Notes: generated by a model from the sequence alone, not told the origin. A stretch of DNA of 64,000 nucleotides from Moraxella nonliquefaciens (GCF_001679005.1 NZ_LXTW01000003.1:62930-126929); one strand, 5' to 3'; counted from the first letter of the stretch, positions 54,779-64,000 are shown. Translations and numbers: made by a program.

Positions 54779-56446
54779 TCAAAACTCTCCTGTAAGCGAC
54801 CAGCCATTAACAAGTGGGTAACGACGTTCACGCCCAAAGGATTTTTTGCTAATCTTAGTACCGATTGCCCCTTGACGGCGTTTGTGTTCAGATTTGTCTA
54901 CCATCGTCAGCACACGTTCAACGACCACAGGGTCAAAGCCTGCTGCACAGATGGCTTTGTAGCCCAAATCTTCATCAATATACATTTTTAAGATGGCATC
55001 AAGCAGAGCATAATCAGGCAAGCTGTCTTGGTCAGTTTGGTCAGGACGCAATTCAGCCGATGGTGGGCGAGTGATGACACGTTTAGGGATGACAGGTTCA
55101 TCTTCTAAGCGATTTCTATAATCTGCCAGACGATAGACATCGGTCTTATAGACATCTTTTAGGACGTCAAACCCACCTACCATGTCGCCATAGAGTGTGG
55201 CATAACCGACCGCATTTTCTGATTTGTTGCCAGTTGAGATGACCATATGCCCAAATTTGTTGGACAAAGCCATGAGTATCACACCTCTTGCCCGAGCTTG
55301 TAGATTTTCTTCGGTAACATCAGGAGTTGACCCGACAAACAGTGGTGCAAGTGTGGATTTGAGTCCTGCCACTGCATCATGGATGGGGCAGATGGTGTAA
55401 GAGACATTTAGGCGAGCGGCTTGGGCGGCGGCATCGTCCAGACTCATCTGTGATGTGTATTCATAAGGCATCATGACCGCATAGACCTTATCAGCCCCCA
55501 ACGCATCAACGGCGATGGCAAGAGCCAACGCACTGTCAATGCCTCCTGACAGACCCACAATCACACCCTTAAAGCCCGAACGATTGACATAATCACGCAG
55601 ACCAACCACCAAAGCCTGATAAATTTGTGATTCTTCGGATAAATCTAGCGGGGGTTTGGTTTGGGTGTCAAAACGTCCACTGGATACATCAAAGGTTGCC
55701 ATGATGAGCTGATTTAAGAATCTTGCCCCTTCGTGAGCAATTTTGCCATCGTCTTGACTGATGATAGAACCACCATCAAAGACAATGTCATCTTGGGCGC
55801 CGACGGTATTGACATAGATGATGGGCAGTTTGTGCGTTGATGACTGGCGATTGATGAGTGCTTTACGTTCTGTTTGTTTGCCAATTTCAAAGGGGGAGGC
55901 ATTTAGCACGACCACCATTTGTGCCCCTTCATCTTTGAGTGCTTTGATGGGTTTGTCATGCCAAATGTCTTCGCAGATAAGCAGTCCTATGGTCAGCCCT
56001 TTGTAGTCAAAGAGGACTTGATTGCGACCTTCTGTAAAGTAGCGTTTTTCATCAAAAACGCCATAATTTGGCAGGCATTGTTTATGATAAAAACCTTTTT
56101 GGCTGCCACCTTGCAATATCGCCGCTGAGTTAAATGTACCGTGATTATCCACATGTGGATAACCCAAAATGATGACAATGTCTTCTATCTTGGCAAGTTC
56201 GTTCATGGCAACTTTGACACGCTCTGATAGTGTAGGACGAAGTAGCAAATCTTCTGGCGGATAGCCGACGAGTGCCAGTTCAGGAAAGATGACAATGTCC
56301 GCTCCACGTGTTTTGGCATCCAAGGCAAGGGCTTTCATCTTGCCCACATTGCCTTTGATGTCACCCACCCAAAAATTTGTTTGCATGATGGCAAAAGTGA
56401 TTGTACCGTCTGGGGTGCTAATTTCGCTAAAATTTTCTGTTGGCAT
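54779..56446 (-). CDS. nadE: Glutamine-dependent NAD+ synthetase
   Basis: 555 residues. N-terminal nitrilase-type glutaminase domain (ADIVIFPELALVGYPPEDLL with catalytic Glu, FDEKRYFTEG, LLICEDIWHD with catalytic Cys). C-terminal NAD synthetase domain with the PP-loop VGLSGGIDSALAL and FGHMVISTGNKSE. Amidates nicotinate adenine dinucleotide to NAD using ammonia from glutamine. Ends convergent with the rpoC terminator. Confidence 0.97.
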   Translation of the reverse strand: MPTENFSEISTPDGTITFAIMQTNFWVGDIKGNVGKMKALALDAKTRGADIVIFPELALVGYPPEDLLLRPTLSERVKVAMNELAKIEDIVIILGYPHVDNHGTFNSAAILQGGSQKGFYHKQCLPNYGVFDEKRYFTEGRNQVLFDYKGLTIGLLICEDIWHDKPIKALKDEGAQMVVVLNASPFEIGKQTERKALINRQSSTHKLPIIYVNTVGAQDDIVFDGGSIISQDDGKIAHEGARFLNQLIMATFDVSSGRFDTQTKPPLDLSEESQIYQALVVGLRDYVNRSGFKGVIVGLSGGIDSALALAIAVDALGADKVYAVMMPYEYTSQMSLDDAAAQAARLNVSYTICPIHDAVAGLKSTLAPLFVGSTPDVTEENLQARARGVILMALSNKFGHMVISTGNKSENAVGYATLYGDMVGGFDVLKDVYKTDVYRLADYRNRLEDEPVIPKRVITRPPSAELRPDQTDQDSLPDYALLDAILKMYIDEDLGYKAICAAGFDPVVVERVLTMVDKSEHKRRQGAIGTKISKKSFGRERRYPLVNGWSLTGEF

Positions 56447-56632
56447 TTTTAATTATCCACTAAAATACATTGATGGTTATCGCTTGTTGTCAATCCATAT
56501 CTATGAGCAAGCAATGATGAAATGATGGCTTTGATTTGCCAAATCAGTTCAATCAGTTTAATCAGGCAAATCGGTTTAGTATAGCACACTATCGCCCCAT
56601 TTTGTGATATAGTAGGCATTATTTTGCCCTTG

Positions 56633-56920
56633 ATGTATGCCATGTTTGCTTTTTTAATCAACCTTATCATCATCGCCATCGTGATGAAGATTTTTTTTAA
56701 ACTGATGTACCCAAAACCGCCCAAGCATTTATCTCCAACAGCAGATGATGACACCAGCATCAGACAATGCGATTATTGTGGGCATGAACTTGCCACCTAT
56801 CGGGGTATTTTGCACAAGGGGGCAGATGATGAGCGTGAATTGTTCTTTTGTAATGATGAGCATGAACGTGGCTATTTTCGTGGCGATGTCTATGAAGCAG
56901 ATGATAAAAGCATCAAATAA
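56633..56920 (+). CDS. PP0621-family small membrane protein
   Basis: 95 residues from ATG 56633 (an alternative is 56642). One membrane segment MFAFLINLIIIAIVMKIFF, Pro-rich linker, then a zinc-ribbon-like CDYCGHELATYRGILH ... FFCNDEHERGYF with two cysteine pairs. Belongs to a family of unknown function. Divergent from nadE. Confidence 0.75.
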   Translation: MYAMFAFLINLIIIAIVMKIFFKLMYPKPPKHLSPTADDDTSIRQCDYCGHELATYRGILHKGADDERELFFCNDEHERGYFRGDVYEADDKSIK

Positions 56921-56993
56921 GCACCATTATCAATCTTAATTACAAATAAAAATGATGTCGCAATCAGTTTAAGCACCCAAAAAGGATAATCCC

Positions 56994-57239
56994 ATGTCAG
57001 CACAAAGCCCAAAAATGCACACCCCAAACCTGGTGGATAACAACATTGACCGCATCTGTCAGCTGTTCCCCCACTGCATCAGCGAAAAAGCAAAAACCGA
57101 TGCGAGAGGTAACATCATCAAAGACAAAAACGGATACCCCATCACCCAGCGTGGCATAGACTTTGAACTGCTAAAACAAGAGCTATCACACACCATCATT
57201 GACTTAGGGCATGGAAGAAACGCTGTGTTGTTAAATTGA
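56994..57239 (+). pseudogene. 5' fragment of a type III restriction-modification methyltransferase gene (mod)
   Basis: Residues 1 to about 70 (NIDRICQLFPHCISEK, GIDFELLKQELSHTIID) match the N-terminal part of type III Mod proteins, which continue with the TRD and DPPY regions. Here Mod similarity stops at HTIID (about 57203), a few unrelated codons follow and a stop comes at 57239. No DPPY methylase motif is left. The missing body of perhaps 500 codons has been replaced by a TnpB element. Ribosome site AAGGAT precedes the ATG. Confidence 0.85.
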
Positions 57240-57243
57240 TATT

Positions 57244-57268
57244 TCACATTTTTAATGATAAAATGTGA
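57244..57268. repeat. Left-end hairpin of the TnpB element
   Basis: 9-bp perfect stem with loop taatgat, immediately before the tnpB start at 57272. Confidence 0.85.
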
Positions 57269-57271
57269 GCT

Positions 57272-58390
57272 ATGAAACATCGTGCCTACAAATTCCGCTT
57301 TTACCCAACTGATGAACAAGCCAAACTGCTTGCTCAAACCTTTGGCTGTGTGCGGTTTGTCTATAACACGATTTTGCGTTGGCGTACTGATGAATACTAC
57401 CAAAGCAAAACTAAAATTGGCTATATTCAAGCCAATGCCAGATTGACTTGGCTTAAAAAACAACCTCAATTCGCTTTTTTGAATGATGTTTCGTGTGTTC
57501 CCACCCAGCAAGTACTTAGACACCAACAAACCGCCTTTAAAAACTTCTTTGAGGGTCGTGCTAAATACCCAACATTCAAAAAGAAAACTCACAAGCAATC
57601 GGCTGAATTTACCAAAAGTGCTTTTAAATACACAGACGGTCAGCTTTTTATTGCCAAAAGCAAACAACCGCTTAATGTTCGTTGGTCTAGGCATCTGCCA
57701 AGCAAGCCAAGTACCATCACAATCACCAAAGACTGTGCAGGACGATATTTTGTGTCGTGCCTGTGTGAATTTGATAATCAAATTTTGCCAAAATCTGATA
57801 CCGCCGTTGGTATTGATGTTGGCATTAAACATATGTTTGTTACCGACAGTGGTCTTAAAATTGACAATCCTCGTCTGACAGCCAAATACGCTACCAAACT
57901 TGCTAAGGCTCAAAAAGCCCTGAATCGCAAAAAACTCGGTTCGGCTAATCGCACCAAAGCAAGAATGAAAGTAGCTCGTATTCATGCTAAAATCTTAGAT
58001 TGTCGATTAGATAACTTGCACAAGTTATCTCGCAAATTAATCAACGATAACCAAGTGATTTGTGTTGAAACGCTGCGTGTAAAAAACATGATTAAAAATC
58101 CCAAGCTTGCCAAGCATATTATGGACGCAAGTTGGGGTGGTCTTATCCAACAATTAGAATACAAAGCTGATTGGGCAGATAGAAGCTTAGTCAAAATAGA
58201 CCAGTTTTTCCCAAGCTCTAAACGCTGCTGTAATTGTGGATACACTTTGCCTTTTTTAAGCCTTGATACTCGCCATTGGGATTGCCCTGAATGCAAGATT
58301 ACCCATGACCGTGATGTCAATGCTGCCAAAAACATATTAACCGCAGGGCTTGCGGGGCTTGCCTTTGGAGAGAATGTCAGTCTTGTGTAG
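57272..58390 (+). CDS. tnpB: RNA-guided endonuclease TnpB
   Basis: 372 residues. N-terminal helix-turn-helix region (YKFRFYPTDEQAKLLAQTFGCVRFVYN). RuvC nuclease split into three parts: D182 in GIDVGIKH, E266 in VCVETLRVKNM, and the DRDVNAAKNI block (D346/D348). A four-cysteine zinc finger lies between (CCNCGYTLPFLSLDTRHWDCPEC). All catalytic positions are present, so it is likely an active nuclease directed by an omega-RNA made from its 3' end. Start ATG is 4 bases after the left hairpin. Confidence 0.95.
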   Translation: MKHRAYKFRFYPTDEQAKLLAQTFGCVRFVYNTILRWRTDEYYQSKTKIGYIQANARLTWLKKQPQFAFLNDVSCVPTQQVLRHQQTAFKNFFEGRAKYPTFKKKTHKQSAEFTKSAFKYTDGQLFIAKSKQPLNVRWSRHLPSKPSTITITKDCAGRYFVSCLCEFDNQILPKSDTAVGIDVGIKHMFVTDSGLKIDNPRLTAKYATKLAKAQKALNRKKLGSANRTKARMKVARIHAKILDCRLDNLHKLSRKLINDNQVICVETLRVKNMIKNPKLAKHIMDASWGGLIQQLEYKADWADRSLVKIDQFFPSSKRCCNCGYTLPFLSLDTRHWDCPECKITHDRDVNAAKNILTAGLAGLAFGENVSLV

Positions 58391-58500
58391 TTAGTCTGCA
58401 TAAGCCAATCTCGTTGAATTAGGAAACACCCAGTAGCGATATTGGGAATCCCCTTGTTTTAGCAAGGGGAGGAGGTCAAGCTAGACACAGGCATACCCTT
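58391..58500 (+). ncRNA. Probable omega-RNA (reRNA) of TnpB, guide part in mod
   Basis: In TnpB elements the guide RNA overlaps the end of tnpB and reaches through the right end into flanking DNA. Here the right-end hairpin at 58450-58469 precedes TCAA and the flank starting gctagacacaggcatacc (58480-58497) would be the guide. Its upstream scaffold boundary within tnpB is unknown. Confidence 0.55.
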
Positions 58501-58747
58501 ATCTCTACCCATCAAACGCACCGACATTTCTGGTAAATTGGGCAAAAACCCCATCTACCAAGTGGGCGATAACGCACTCATCGCAAGCCTAAGTTATATA
58601 GACTCAGACATGATAAGCCACATTGCCACCTTAAATCCGCAAAAATTCATCACCAGCGAACGTGCCATCGCCACCGACCATGACAAAACCAACATCAAAG
58701 AGCGGTTTAAACAGCTTAGCCCCCATACGGACGTGCGTTTTATTTGA
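58481..58747 (+). pseudogene. 3' fragment of the same mod gene
   Basis: Open frame of 88 residues from the end of the TnpB element to a stop at 58747: LDTGIPLSLPIKRTDISG, LGKNPIYQVGDNALIASLSYI, then ITSERAIATDHDKTNIKERFKQL and the end. This is the C-terminal end of type III Mod proteins. No start codon of its own at the boundary. Followed by res after 19 bases. Confidence 0.85.
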
Positions 58748-58766
58748 TTATCTAAGGAGCTGACAC

Positions 58767-61700
58767 ATGAAAATCACCTTTAAACCTTTGGCTTATCAAA
58801 AAGACGCCGTGCAAGCGGTGATTGATGTCTTTGGTGGACAAGAGCGGTTTGCCCACCATGCTTACCATGTTTCAGACATGACACAAAAGATGACACCGCC
58901 AAGCGGTTTTGCCAAACAAATGGATTTGGGCTTTAACCCAGATGGGCAAAACCACAACGCCCAAATAGACATTGATGAACCCATCGGATTTGCCAATGCT
59001 CCGTTATTTGATTTAAATCAGATTTTAACCAACATTCAAAGCGTTCAGACCCATCAAGGCTTGCCAAAATCTGACAGCCTTATCACCGCTGACAACAAAA
59101 AAGGCGACAATCTCACCCAAAGCGTGCTGAACCTAAACATTGAGATGGAGACAGGCACAGGCAAAACTTACACTTATTTACGCACCATCTTTGAGCTGAA
59201 CAAACAATACGGCTGGTCAAAATTCATCATCGTTGTGCCAAGCATCGCCATTCGTGAGGGCGTGAACAAAAGCATCGCCATGATGGCAGATGACTTATTG
59301 GCAGAATATGGTAAAAAGCCACGTGCGTTTATTTATGACTCTAAGGCGTTGCACCATTTGGAGAGTTTTAGCTTAGATGGTGGCATTAACATCATGATTA
59401 TCAATGTGCAGGCCTTTAATACCATCAAAGAGGGTGCAAAAAACGAGACAGCACGCAAAATTTACGCCAGATTGGACGAGTTTGGCTCTCGCCGTCCCAT
59501 TGATGTCATACGCCATAACCGTCCGATTGTCATTCTTGATGAACCGCAAAAAATGGGGGCGGATAAAACCTTGCAATCATTGGCAAATTTTAATCCGCTG
59601 TTTATCTTGCGTTATTCTGCCACCCATAAGCGTGATTATAACCTCATCTATCGCTTAGATGCCCTAGATGCCTATAACCAAAAATTGGTCAAAAAAATCA
59701 CCGTCAAAAGCATTGAAATCAAAGGCTTAACAGGCACGCAAGGTCATCTGTATTTACAAGATGTCATCATCTCAAATAAAGCCCCCATCGCACGCTTAGA
59801 GCTTGAAATTAAAACCGCCCAAGGTAACTTTCGCCGTGCCATTCGCCAACTCAAAAAAGGCGATGACTTATACGCCGTATCAAACCAAGCCGAGCAGTAT
59901 AAAGACCGCCATGTCATCACCGACATCACCGCTGGCAGTGTTGAGCTTGCCAATGGGCTTGTGTTGCAAGTTGGGCAGGGCAATGTGGACGATGCCAATT
60001 TACGCCGTATCCAAATCAAAGAAACCATACGCTCCCATCTGGACACAGAACAACGCTTATTTTATAAGGGCATTAAGGTATTAAGCCTGTTTTTTATTGA
60101 TGAGGTTGCCAAATACCGCCAATATGACAACGATGGCAATGCCATGAACGGAGACTATGCCGATATTTTTGAAAAGGCATATCAAGAAGAGGTCAGTTTG
60201 CGTATGGCTAAGATGCCAGCAGATGACCCTTATCATCAATACCTAACATCAATCAGGGCCCAAAACACCCATAACGGCTATTTTAGTGTGGATAAAAACC
60301 GCCACATGGTAGACCCCAAGGTCAAAAACGTCAAAGATGAAGAGTTGGGCAAGAGCGTGCTGGTTGCTGATGACATTGATGCCTATGACTTGATTTTAAA
60401 GGACAAAGAATCGTTGTTGGCGTTTCCAGAGCCAACCGACAGCGATGAACAGCGTGCACGCAAAAATGTCCGCTTTATCTTCTCCCATTCTGCCTTGCGT
60501 GAGGGCTGGGACAATCCCAATGTCTTTACCATCTGCACACTAAAACATTCGGACAATGTCATCTCTCGTCGTCAAGAAGTGGGGCGTGGCTTGCGTTTGG
60601 CGGTGGACAAACATGGCACACGCATGGACAGCAACCATTTGCCCTTAGGTCAGGTGCAGCAGCTGAATCATCTGACACTCATCACCAACGAAAGTTATGC
60701 TGACTTTGTGGGCAATTTACAAAAAGAGATGTTTGATGGGTTGGCACATCGCCCCAATAAAGCCAACCCCCAATATTTCACAGGCAAAACGCTGGTCAGT
60801 GTATTGGGCACGCAGATGGCGGTAGATGCCAACACCGCCAACCAGATTTATCGCTATCTCATTACCCATGGCTACTTAGATGACGATGAACATTTGCTAA
60901 GCAAATATCATGATGACAAAGACAATGACAACTTGCCTGCCTTGCCAAGCCAGTTGCAACCCTTTGCCCATTCAATCCATAAACTCATCAGCAACGTGGT
61001 CAATCCAAATGCCATTGATGCCATGTTTGGCAATGCCAATAAACCCAAAAACATCATCAATCAAGACAACCTAAACCGCAAGGAATTTCAAGCCCTATGG
61101 CGACAGATTAACCAAAAATCCATTTATCAAATCCAACTAGACAGTGATAAATTGATAAAAGACAGCATCACCGCCATCAACCAAACCAGCCATGAGCGTA
61201 ACAATCATTTTGTTTTGCCATTGACCTATGTCATCAAAACCGCCAAACAACAAGACCACATTGACCAAAACACACTCAAACAAGGCGAGGGCTTTAAAAA
61301 AGTGCAAACTGACCATGAGCAGTACAGCACCCATGTGCAAACGCCCATCAAATATGACCTTATTGGGCAAGTGGCAGACCAAACCAACCTAACCCGCCGT
61401 ACGGTGGCAGCGATATTAGCCCAGATAGAGCCGTCGGTTTTTGCCCAATTCAACCATCACCCCGAGGCCTTTATCGCTGAGGTCAGTCGCCTTATTTGCG
61501 AACAAAGTGCCAAGCTGATTGTACAAAACATCACCTATGAGCTGACCCAAGAACGATATGACAGCCATGAAATTTTTATGAGTAATGTTTTGTTATCAGA
61601 CAACGCCACTTTTGCCACTCGCCATGTTTGGCAATATGTAGAAACCGATTCACAAATTGAACGTGAATTTGTTGCAGAGTTAGAACAAGCGGTTAATGAC

Positions 61701-62021
61701 GTGGTGGTGTATGCCAAATTGCCCAAAAACTTCACCATACCAACCCCATTTGGGGGCTATAATCCTGACTGGGCAATCGCTTTTAACCAAGACAGCGTTC
61801 ATCATGTGTATTTTGTCGCTGAAACCAAAGGCTCGGCCCATGCCATTGATTTGCGAGAGCGTGAAAAACAAAAGATTGCCAGTGCTGGGGTGTTTTTTGA
61901 TAAACTGGGGCAAAGTCAAACAGATGAGACAGTGGATAAACAGCCCATGCCCATCACTTATGCCGTGGTCAGTAACTTTGAGCAGTTGATGCAAATGGTA
62001 GGTAAGCCAAGTGCTAATTAA
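58767..62021 (+). CDS. res: Type III restriction endonuclease subunit Res
   Basis: 1084 residues, apparently full length. Walker A METGTGKTYT (GTGKT at about 130-134), DEPQ box at 258-261, SATHKRDYN, and helicase motifs FSHSALREGWDNPNVF and RRQEVGRGLRLAVD. The C-terminal nuclease site PD(1001)...E(1019)xK(1021) in GYNPDWAI and FVAETKG is present. It needs Mod for DNA recognition, but the adjacent mod is destroyed, so unless another Mod acts in trans it is an orphan. AAGGAGCTGAC ribosome site upstream. Confidence 0.95.
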   Translation: MKITFKPLAYQKDAVQAVIDVFGGQERFAHHAYHVSDMTQKMTPPSGFAKQMDLGFNPDGQNHNAQIDIDEPIGFANAPLFDLNQILTNIQSVQTHQGLPKSDSLITADNKKGDNLTQSVLNLNIEMETGTGKTYTYLRTIFELNKQYGWSKFIIVVPSIAIREGVNKSIAMMADDLLAEYGKKPRAFIYDSKALHHLESFSLDGGINIMIINVQAFNTIKEGAKNETARKIYARLDEFGSRRPIDVIRHNRPIVILDEPQKMGADKTLQSLANFNPLFILRYSATHKRDYNLIYRLDALDAYNQKLVKKITVKSIEIKGLTGTQGHLYLQDVIISNKAPIARLELEIKTAQGNFRRAIRQLKKGDDLYAVSNQAEQYKDRHVITDITAGSVELANGLVLQVGQGNVDDANLRRIQIKETIRSHLDTEQRLFYKGIKVLSLFFIDEVAKYRQYDNDGNAMNGDYADIFEKAYQEEVSLRMAKMPADDPYHQYLTSIRAQNTHNGYFSVDKNRHMVDPKVKNVKDEELGKSVLVADDIDAYDLILKDKESLLAFPEPTDSDEQRARKNVRFIFSHSALREGWDNPNVFTICTLKHSDNVISRRQEVGRGLRLAVDKHGTRMDSNHLPLGQVQQLNHLTLITNESYADFVGNLQKEMFDGLAHRPNKANPQYFTGKTLVSVLGTQMAVDANTANQIYRYLITHGYLDDDEHLLSKYHDDKDNDNLPALPSQLQPFAHSIHKLISNVVNPNAIDAMFGNANKPKNIINQDNLNRKEFQALWRQINQKSIYQIQLDSDKLIKDSITAINQTSHERNNHFVLPLTYVIKTAKQQDHIDQNTLKQGEGFKKVQTDHEQYSTHVQTPIKYDLIGQVADQTNLTRRTVAAILAQIEPSVFAQFNHHPEAFIAEVSRLICEQSAKLIVQNITYELTQERYDSHEIFMSNVLLSDNATFATRHVWQYVETDSQIEREFVAELEQAVNDVVVYAKLPKNFTIPTPFGGYNPDWAIAFNQDSVHHVYFVAETKGSAHAIDLREREKQKIASAGVFFDKLGQSQTDETVDKQPMPITYAVVSNFEQLMQMVGKPSAN

Positions 62022-62045
62022 TGTCTTAATAAAGCCATCCACGTC

Positions 62046-63716
62046 CTACATGTTTGGATAATTGGGGCCGCCACCACCCTCTGGGGTTACCCATGTGATG
62101 TTTTGGGCAGGGTCTTTGATGTCGCAAGTTTTGCAATGCACGCAGTTTTGGCTGTTGATGACAAATCTTGCACCAGTTGGGTCATCATCATCTGCCACCA
62201 CCTCATAGACCCCTGCTGGGCAGTACAGACGAGCAGGTTCGCCATACAGCGGTAAGTTTTTACTGATGGGTACACTCTGGTCGGTCAGTTTTAGATGACA
62301 AGGTTGGTTCTCGGCATGGTTGGTATTTGAGATGAACACACTGGATAATTTATCAAAGGTGAGTTTGCCATCAGGTTTTGGATAATCAGGCTGATAAGCG
62401 TGGTCAGCTTTATCAAGACTTGCAAAATCATGACTGTTGTCATGGATGATGAGTGGCATTTTACCGCTTAATAAGTTTTGTTCAACGAAGATAAACGCAC
62501 CACCGAGCCATGTTCCCATACGGTGCATGGCAGGCGAGAAGTTTTGGGCTAATTTGGCATCATCAAACAGCCATGAGTTTTCAAAATTGGTTTGGTATTC
62601 ACTGACCTCGTCATGTTCTCGCCCATCTTGAATCGCTTTAAAAATCGCCTCAGCTGCAAGCATGCCCGATTTCATCGCCGTGTGCGTGCCTTTGATTTTG
62701 GCGGGGTTTAAAAAGCCAGCATCATCGCCTACAAGTACCCCTCCTGCAAAGCTAAGTTTAGGCAGACTGTTTAGACCGCCTTTTGTCAATGCTCTTGCAC
62801 CATAGGATAAGCGTTTACCCCCCTCTAAAATGGGGCGGATAAGGGGATGGAGTTTTAGGCGTTGTAGTTCGTCAAAGGGTGAAAGATGTGGATTTGAATA
62901 GGACAGATCCACCACCAACCCAAAACTGACCTGATTATCCTGAGCAAAATACAACCACCAACCGCCACTGGTGCCTGTGTCGTTAAGTGGATAACCTGAA
63001 CCGTGCAAAATCACCCCCTCTTCGTGCTTATCAGGGTCAATCTCCCAAAGCTCTTTTAGACCAATGCCATAATGTTGGGGGTCTTTGCCTTTGTCCAAAT
63101 GAAAGCGACTGATTAGGCGTTTGCCCAAATGCCCACGACAGCCCTCGGCAAATACGGTATATTTGGCAACAAGTTCATACCCTGCCTCAAAAGATGGCTT
63201 GGGCTTACCCTTGGCATCAACCCCCATGTCTCCTGTTTGAATGCCACGCACCGAGCCATCAGCATTGTATAGAATTTCGTTGGCACTAAAATTGGCAAAT
63301 AACATGATGTCCATGCTTTCTGCTTGTTTGGCAAGCCAGCGTACCACATTGCCCAGTGAGACGATATAATTGCCCTTGTTGTGCATGCTAGCAGGGACGA
63401 TGGCATCTGGCAGTTTGATGGATTTTTTGGCATTTGGGAGCATATACACACGGTCTTCTTTGGCTTGTAGCGTGATGGGAGCATCCATGTTTTGCCAATC
63501 GGGGAGAAGTTCATCTAACGCACGGGTTTCCATGACCGCCCCTGATAAAATATGGGCACCAAATTCTGAACCTTTTTCTATGACGCAAACCATAAATTCA
63601 TGAAGCCCTGCTTCTGTGGCAAGCTGTTTTAGGCGAATGGCACAGGACAGACCCGACACACCGCCACCGACCACGACCACATCAAATTGCATTGACTCAC
63701 GTTGTATGTTTTGCAT
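62046..63716 (-). CDS. etfD: Electron transfer flavoprotein-ubiquinone oxidoreductase
   Basis: 556 residues. FAD site VVVGGGVSGLSCAIRL near residue 14. Later ETF-QO blocks: LISRFHLDKGKDPQHYGIGLKELWEID, LVGDDAGFLNPAKIKGTHTAMKSGMLAAEAI. C-terminal 4Fe-4S domain with CVHCKTCDIKDP after YCPAGVYEV. Moves electrons from ETF to ubiquinone during fatty acid and amino acid oxidation. Start MQNIQRES at 63716 with AAGGAAAA upstream. Confidence 0.96.
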   Translation of the reverse strand: MQNIQRESMQFDVVVVGGGVSGLSCAIRLKQLATEAGLHEFMVCVIEKGSEFGAHILSGAVMETRALDELLPDWQNMDAPITLQAKEDRVYMLPNAKKSIKLPDAIVPASMHNKGNYIVSLGNVVRWLAKQAESMDIMLFANFSANEILYNADGSVRGIQTGDMGVDAKGKPKPSFEAGYELVAKYTVFAEGCRGHLGKRLISRFHLDKGKDPQHYGIGLKELWEIDPDKHEEGVILHGSGYPLNDTGTSGGWWLYFAQDNQVSFGLVVDLSYSNPHLSPFDELQRLKLHPLIRPILEGGKRLSYGARALTKGGLNSLPKLSFAGGVLVGDDAGFLNPAKIKGTHTAMKSGMLAAEAIFKAIQDGREHDEVSEYQTNFENSWLFDDAKLAQNFSPAMHRMGTWLGGAFIFVEQNLLSGKMPLIIHDNSHDFASLDKADHAYQPDYPKPDGKLTFDKLSSVFISNTNHAENQPCHLKLTDQSVPISKNLPLYGEPARLYCPAGVYEVVADDDDPTGARFVINSQNCVHCKTCDIKDPAQNITWVTPEGGGGPNYPNM

Positions 63717-64000
63717 GATATTTTCCTTTTTGGCTACTAAGGTGAAACCTTATAATGGCTATTTGACCACTTAAATGAGATGAATGCTTGGATATTGAGT
63801 TTTTTGGTAAGGGGTCAGATGGTTTTGTTGATTGTCAAATCATCTTATCAAATCATCATAAATGGCATATTTTACCAACCTTATCAGATTAGGCAAGTTA
63901 ATTATGCTTAATTATGTCCTTATTTTTACAAAAATCATGACTGGTGCGGTTATAAAAAGTGGTTGGCGATTTGACTGTGATGGGGGATTTATTTTGGTTA
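63717..64000. other. Right-edge region without a supported gene
   Basis: 284 AT-rich bases upstream of etfD. No open frame with family similarity, no RNA and no clear promoter seen. May hold promoters of etfD and of a gene outside the window. Confidence 0.6.

Larger units (their letters stand above)
57204..58479 (+). mobile_element. IS200/IS605-type element with TnpB only
   Basis: Left end: a perfect 9-bp hairpin tcacatttt/aaaatgtga (57244-57268) just before tnpB; the exact left border is unsure, between about 57204 (end of Mod similarity) and 57243. Right end: hairpin ccccttg/caagggg (58450-58469) then aggaggTCAA, where TCAA is the cleavage tetranucleotide type known from IS608. Flanking Mod sequence resumes at 58481. 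No tnpA is present, so it depends on a transposase elsewhere. Confidence 0.85.

Noticed and set aside
57059..57985. A 308-codon frame antisense to tnpB
   Set aside because: It is the reverse-strand shadow of tnpB and mod; composition has no family similarity and tnpB motifs are decisive.
1..64000. CRISPR array, prophage or integron
   Set aside because: No spaced direct repeats of CRISPR type, no phage structural genes and no integrase were seen anywhere in the window.

Overview
The window looks like a Moraxella chromosome (Gammaproteobacteria, Moraxellaceae). Clues are the moderately AT-rich DNA, a McaP-like GDSL esterase autotransporter, an FbpABC ferric-iron system, the tRNA-Trp/secE/nusG/rplKAJL/rpoBC block and the zipA-ligA pair. 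I cannot name the species. Most of the window is conserved housekeeping sequence. Two regions are accessory.

Layout. 1-1.4 kb: 5' part of a coiled-coil lipoprotein gene, then lspA. 1.4-7.9 kb: ileS, whose product carries a GNAT acetyltransferase domain inside the editing domain, preceded by a very AT-rich four-gene operon. That operon holds a 31-residue peptide gene, an HExxH peptide-hydroxylase-like protein, a carboxymuconolactone-decarboxylase-like protein and an MFS exporter. A decayed second copy of the ileS promoter and first 18 codons lies on its far side. 8-18 kb: a cytochrome c lipoprotein, CitE-like lyase, FkpB, PlsC, FtsH, RlmE, YhbY, a DOMON-like protein, a Sel1 protein, MetW and MetX. 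18-30 kb: fbpA divergent from fbpBC, a MATE pump, the McaP-like autotransporter and an Art-type amino-acid ABC operon with two binding proteins. 30-41 kb: ccmCDE, thyA-folA, a decaying tandem paralog family, lgt, BolA, hemH, zipA, ligA and a DUF302 lipoprotein. 41.9-54.6 kb: tRNA-Trp through rpoC. 54.8-64 kb: nadE, a type III restriction-modification locus whose mod gene is gutted around a TnpB element while res is full length, and an ETF-ubiquinone oxidoreductase gene.

The best candidate for an undescribed system is at 4.8-7.9 kb. A consensus sigma-70 promoter drives a tiny peptide gene, followed by a hairpin terminator that probably lets only part of transcription through to the overlapping modification and export genes. 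The product is probably a small modified peptide exported by the MFS protein. The operon sits directly upstream of an isoleucyl-tRNA synthetase with an inserted acetyltransferase domain, and a diverged ileS 5' scar marks the other side. One testable reading is that operon and unusual ileS arrived together and displaced the resident ileS 5' end, with the GNAT-IleRS acting as a self-resistance form. That link is inference. The gene calls, the domain insertion and the scar can be read in the sequence.
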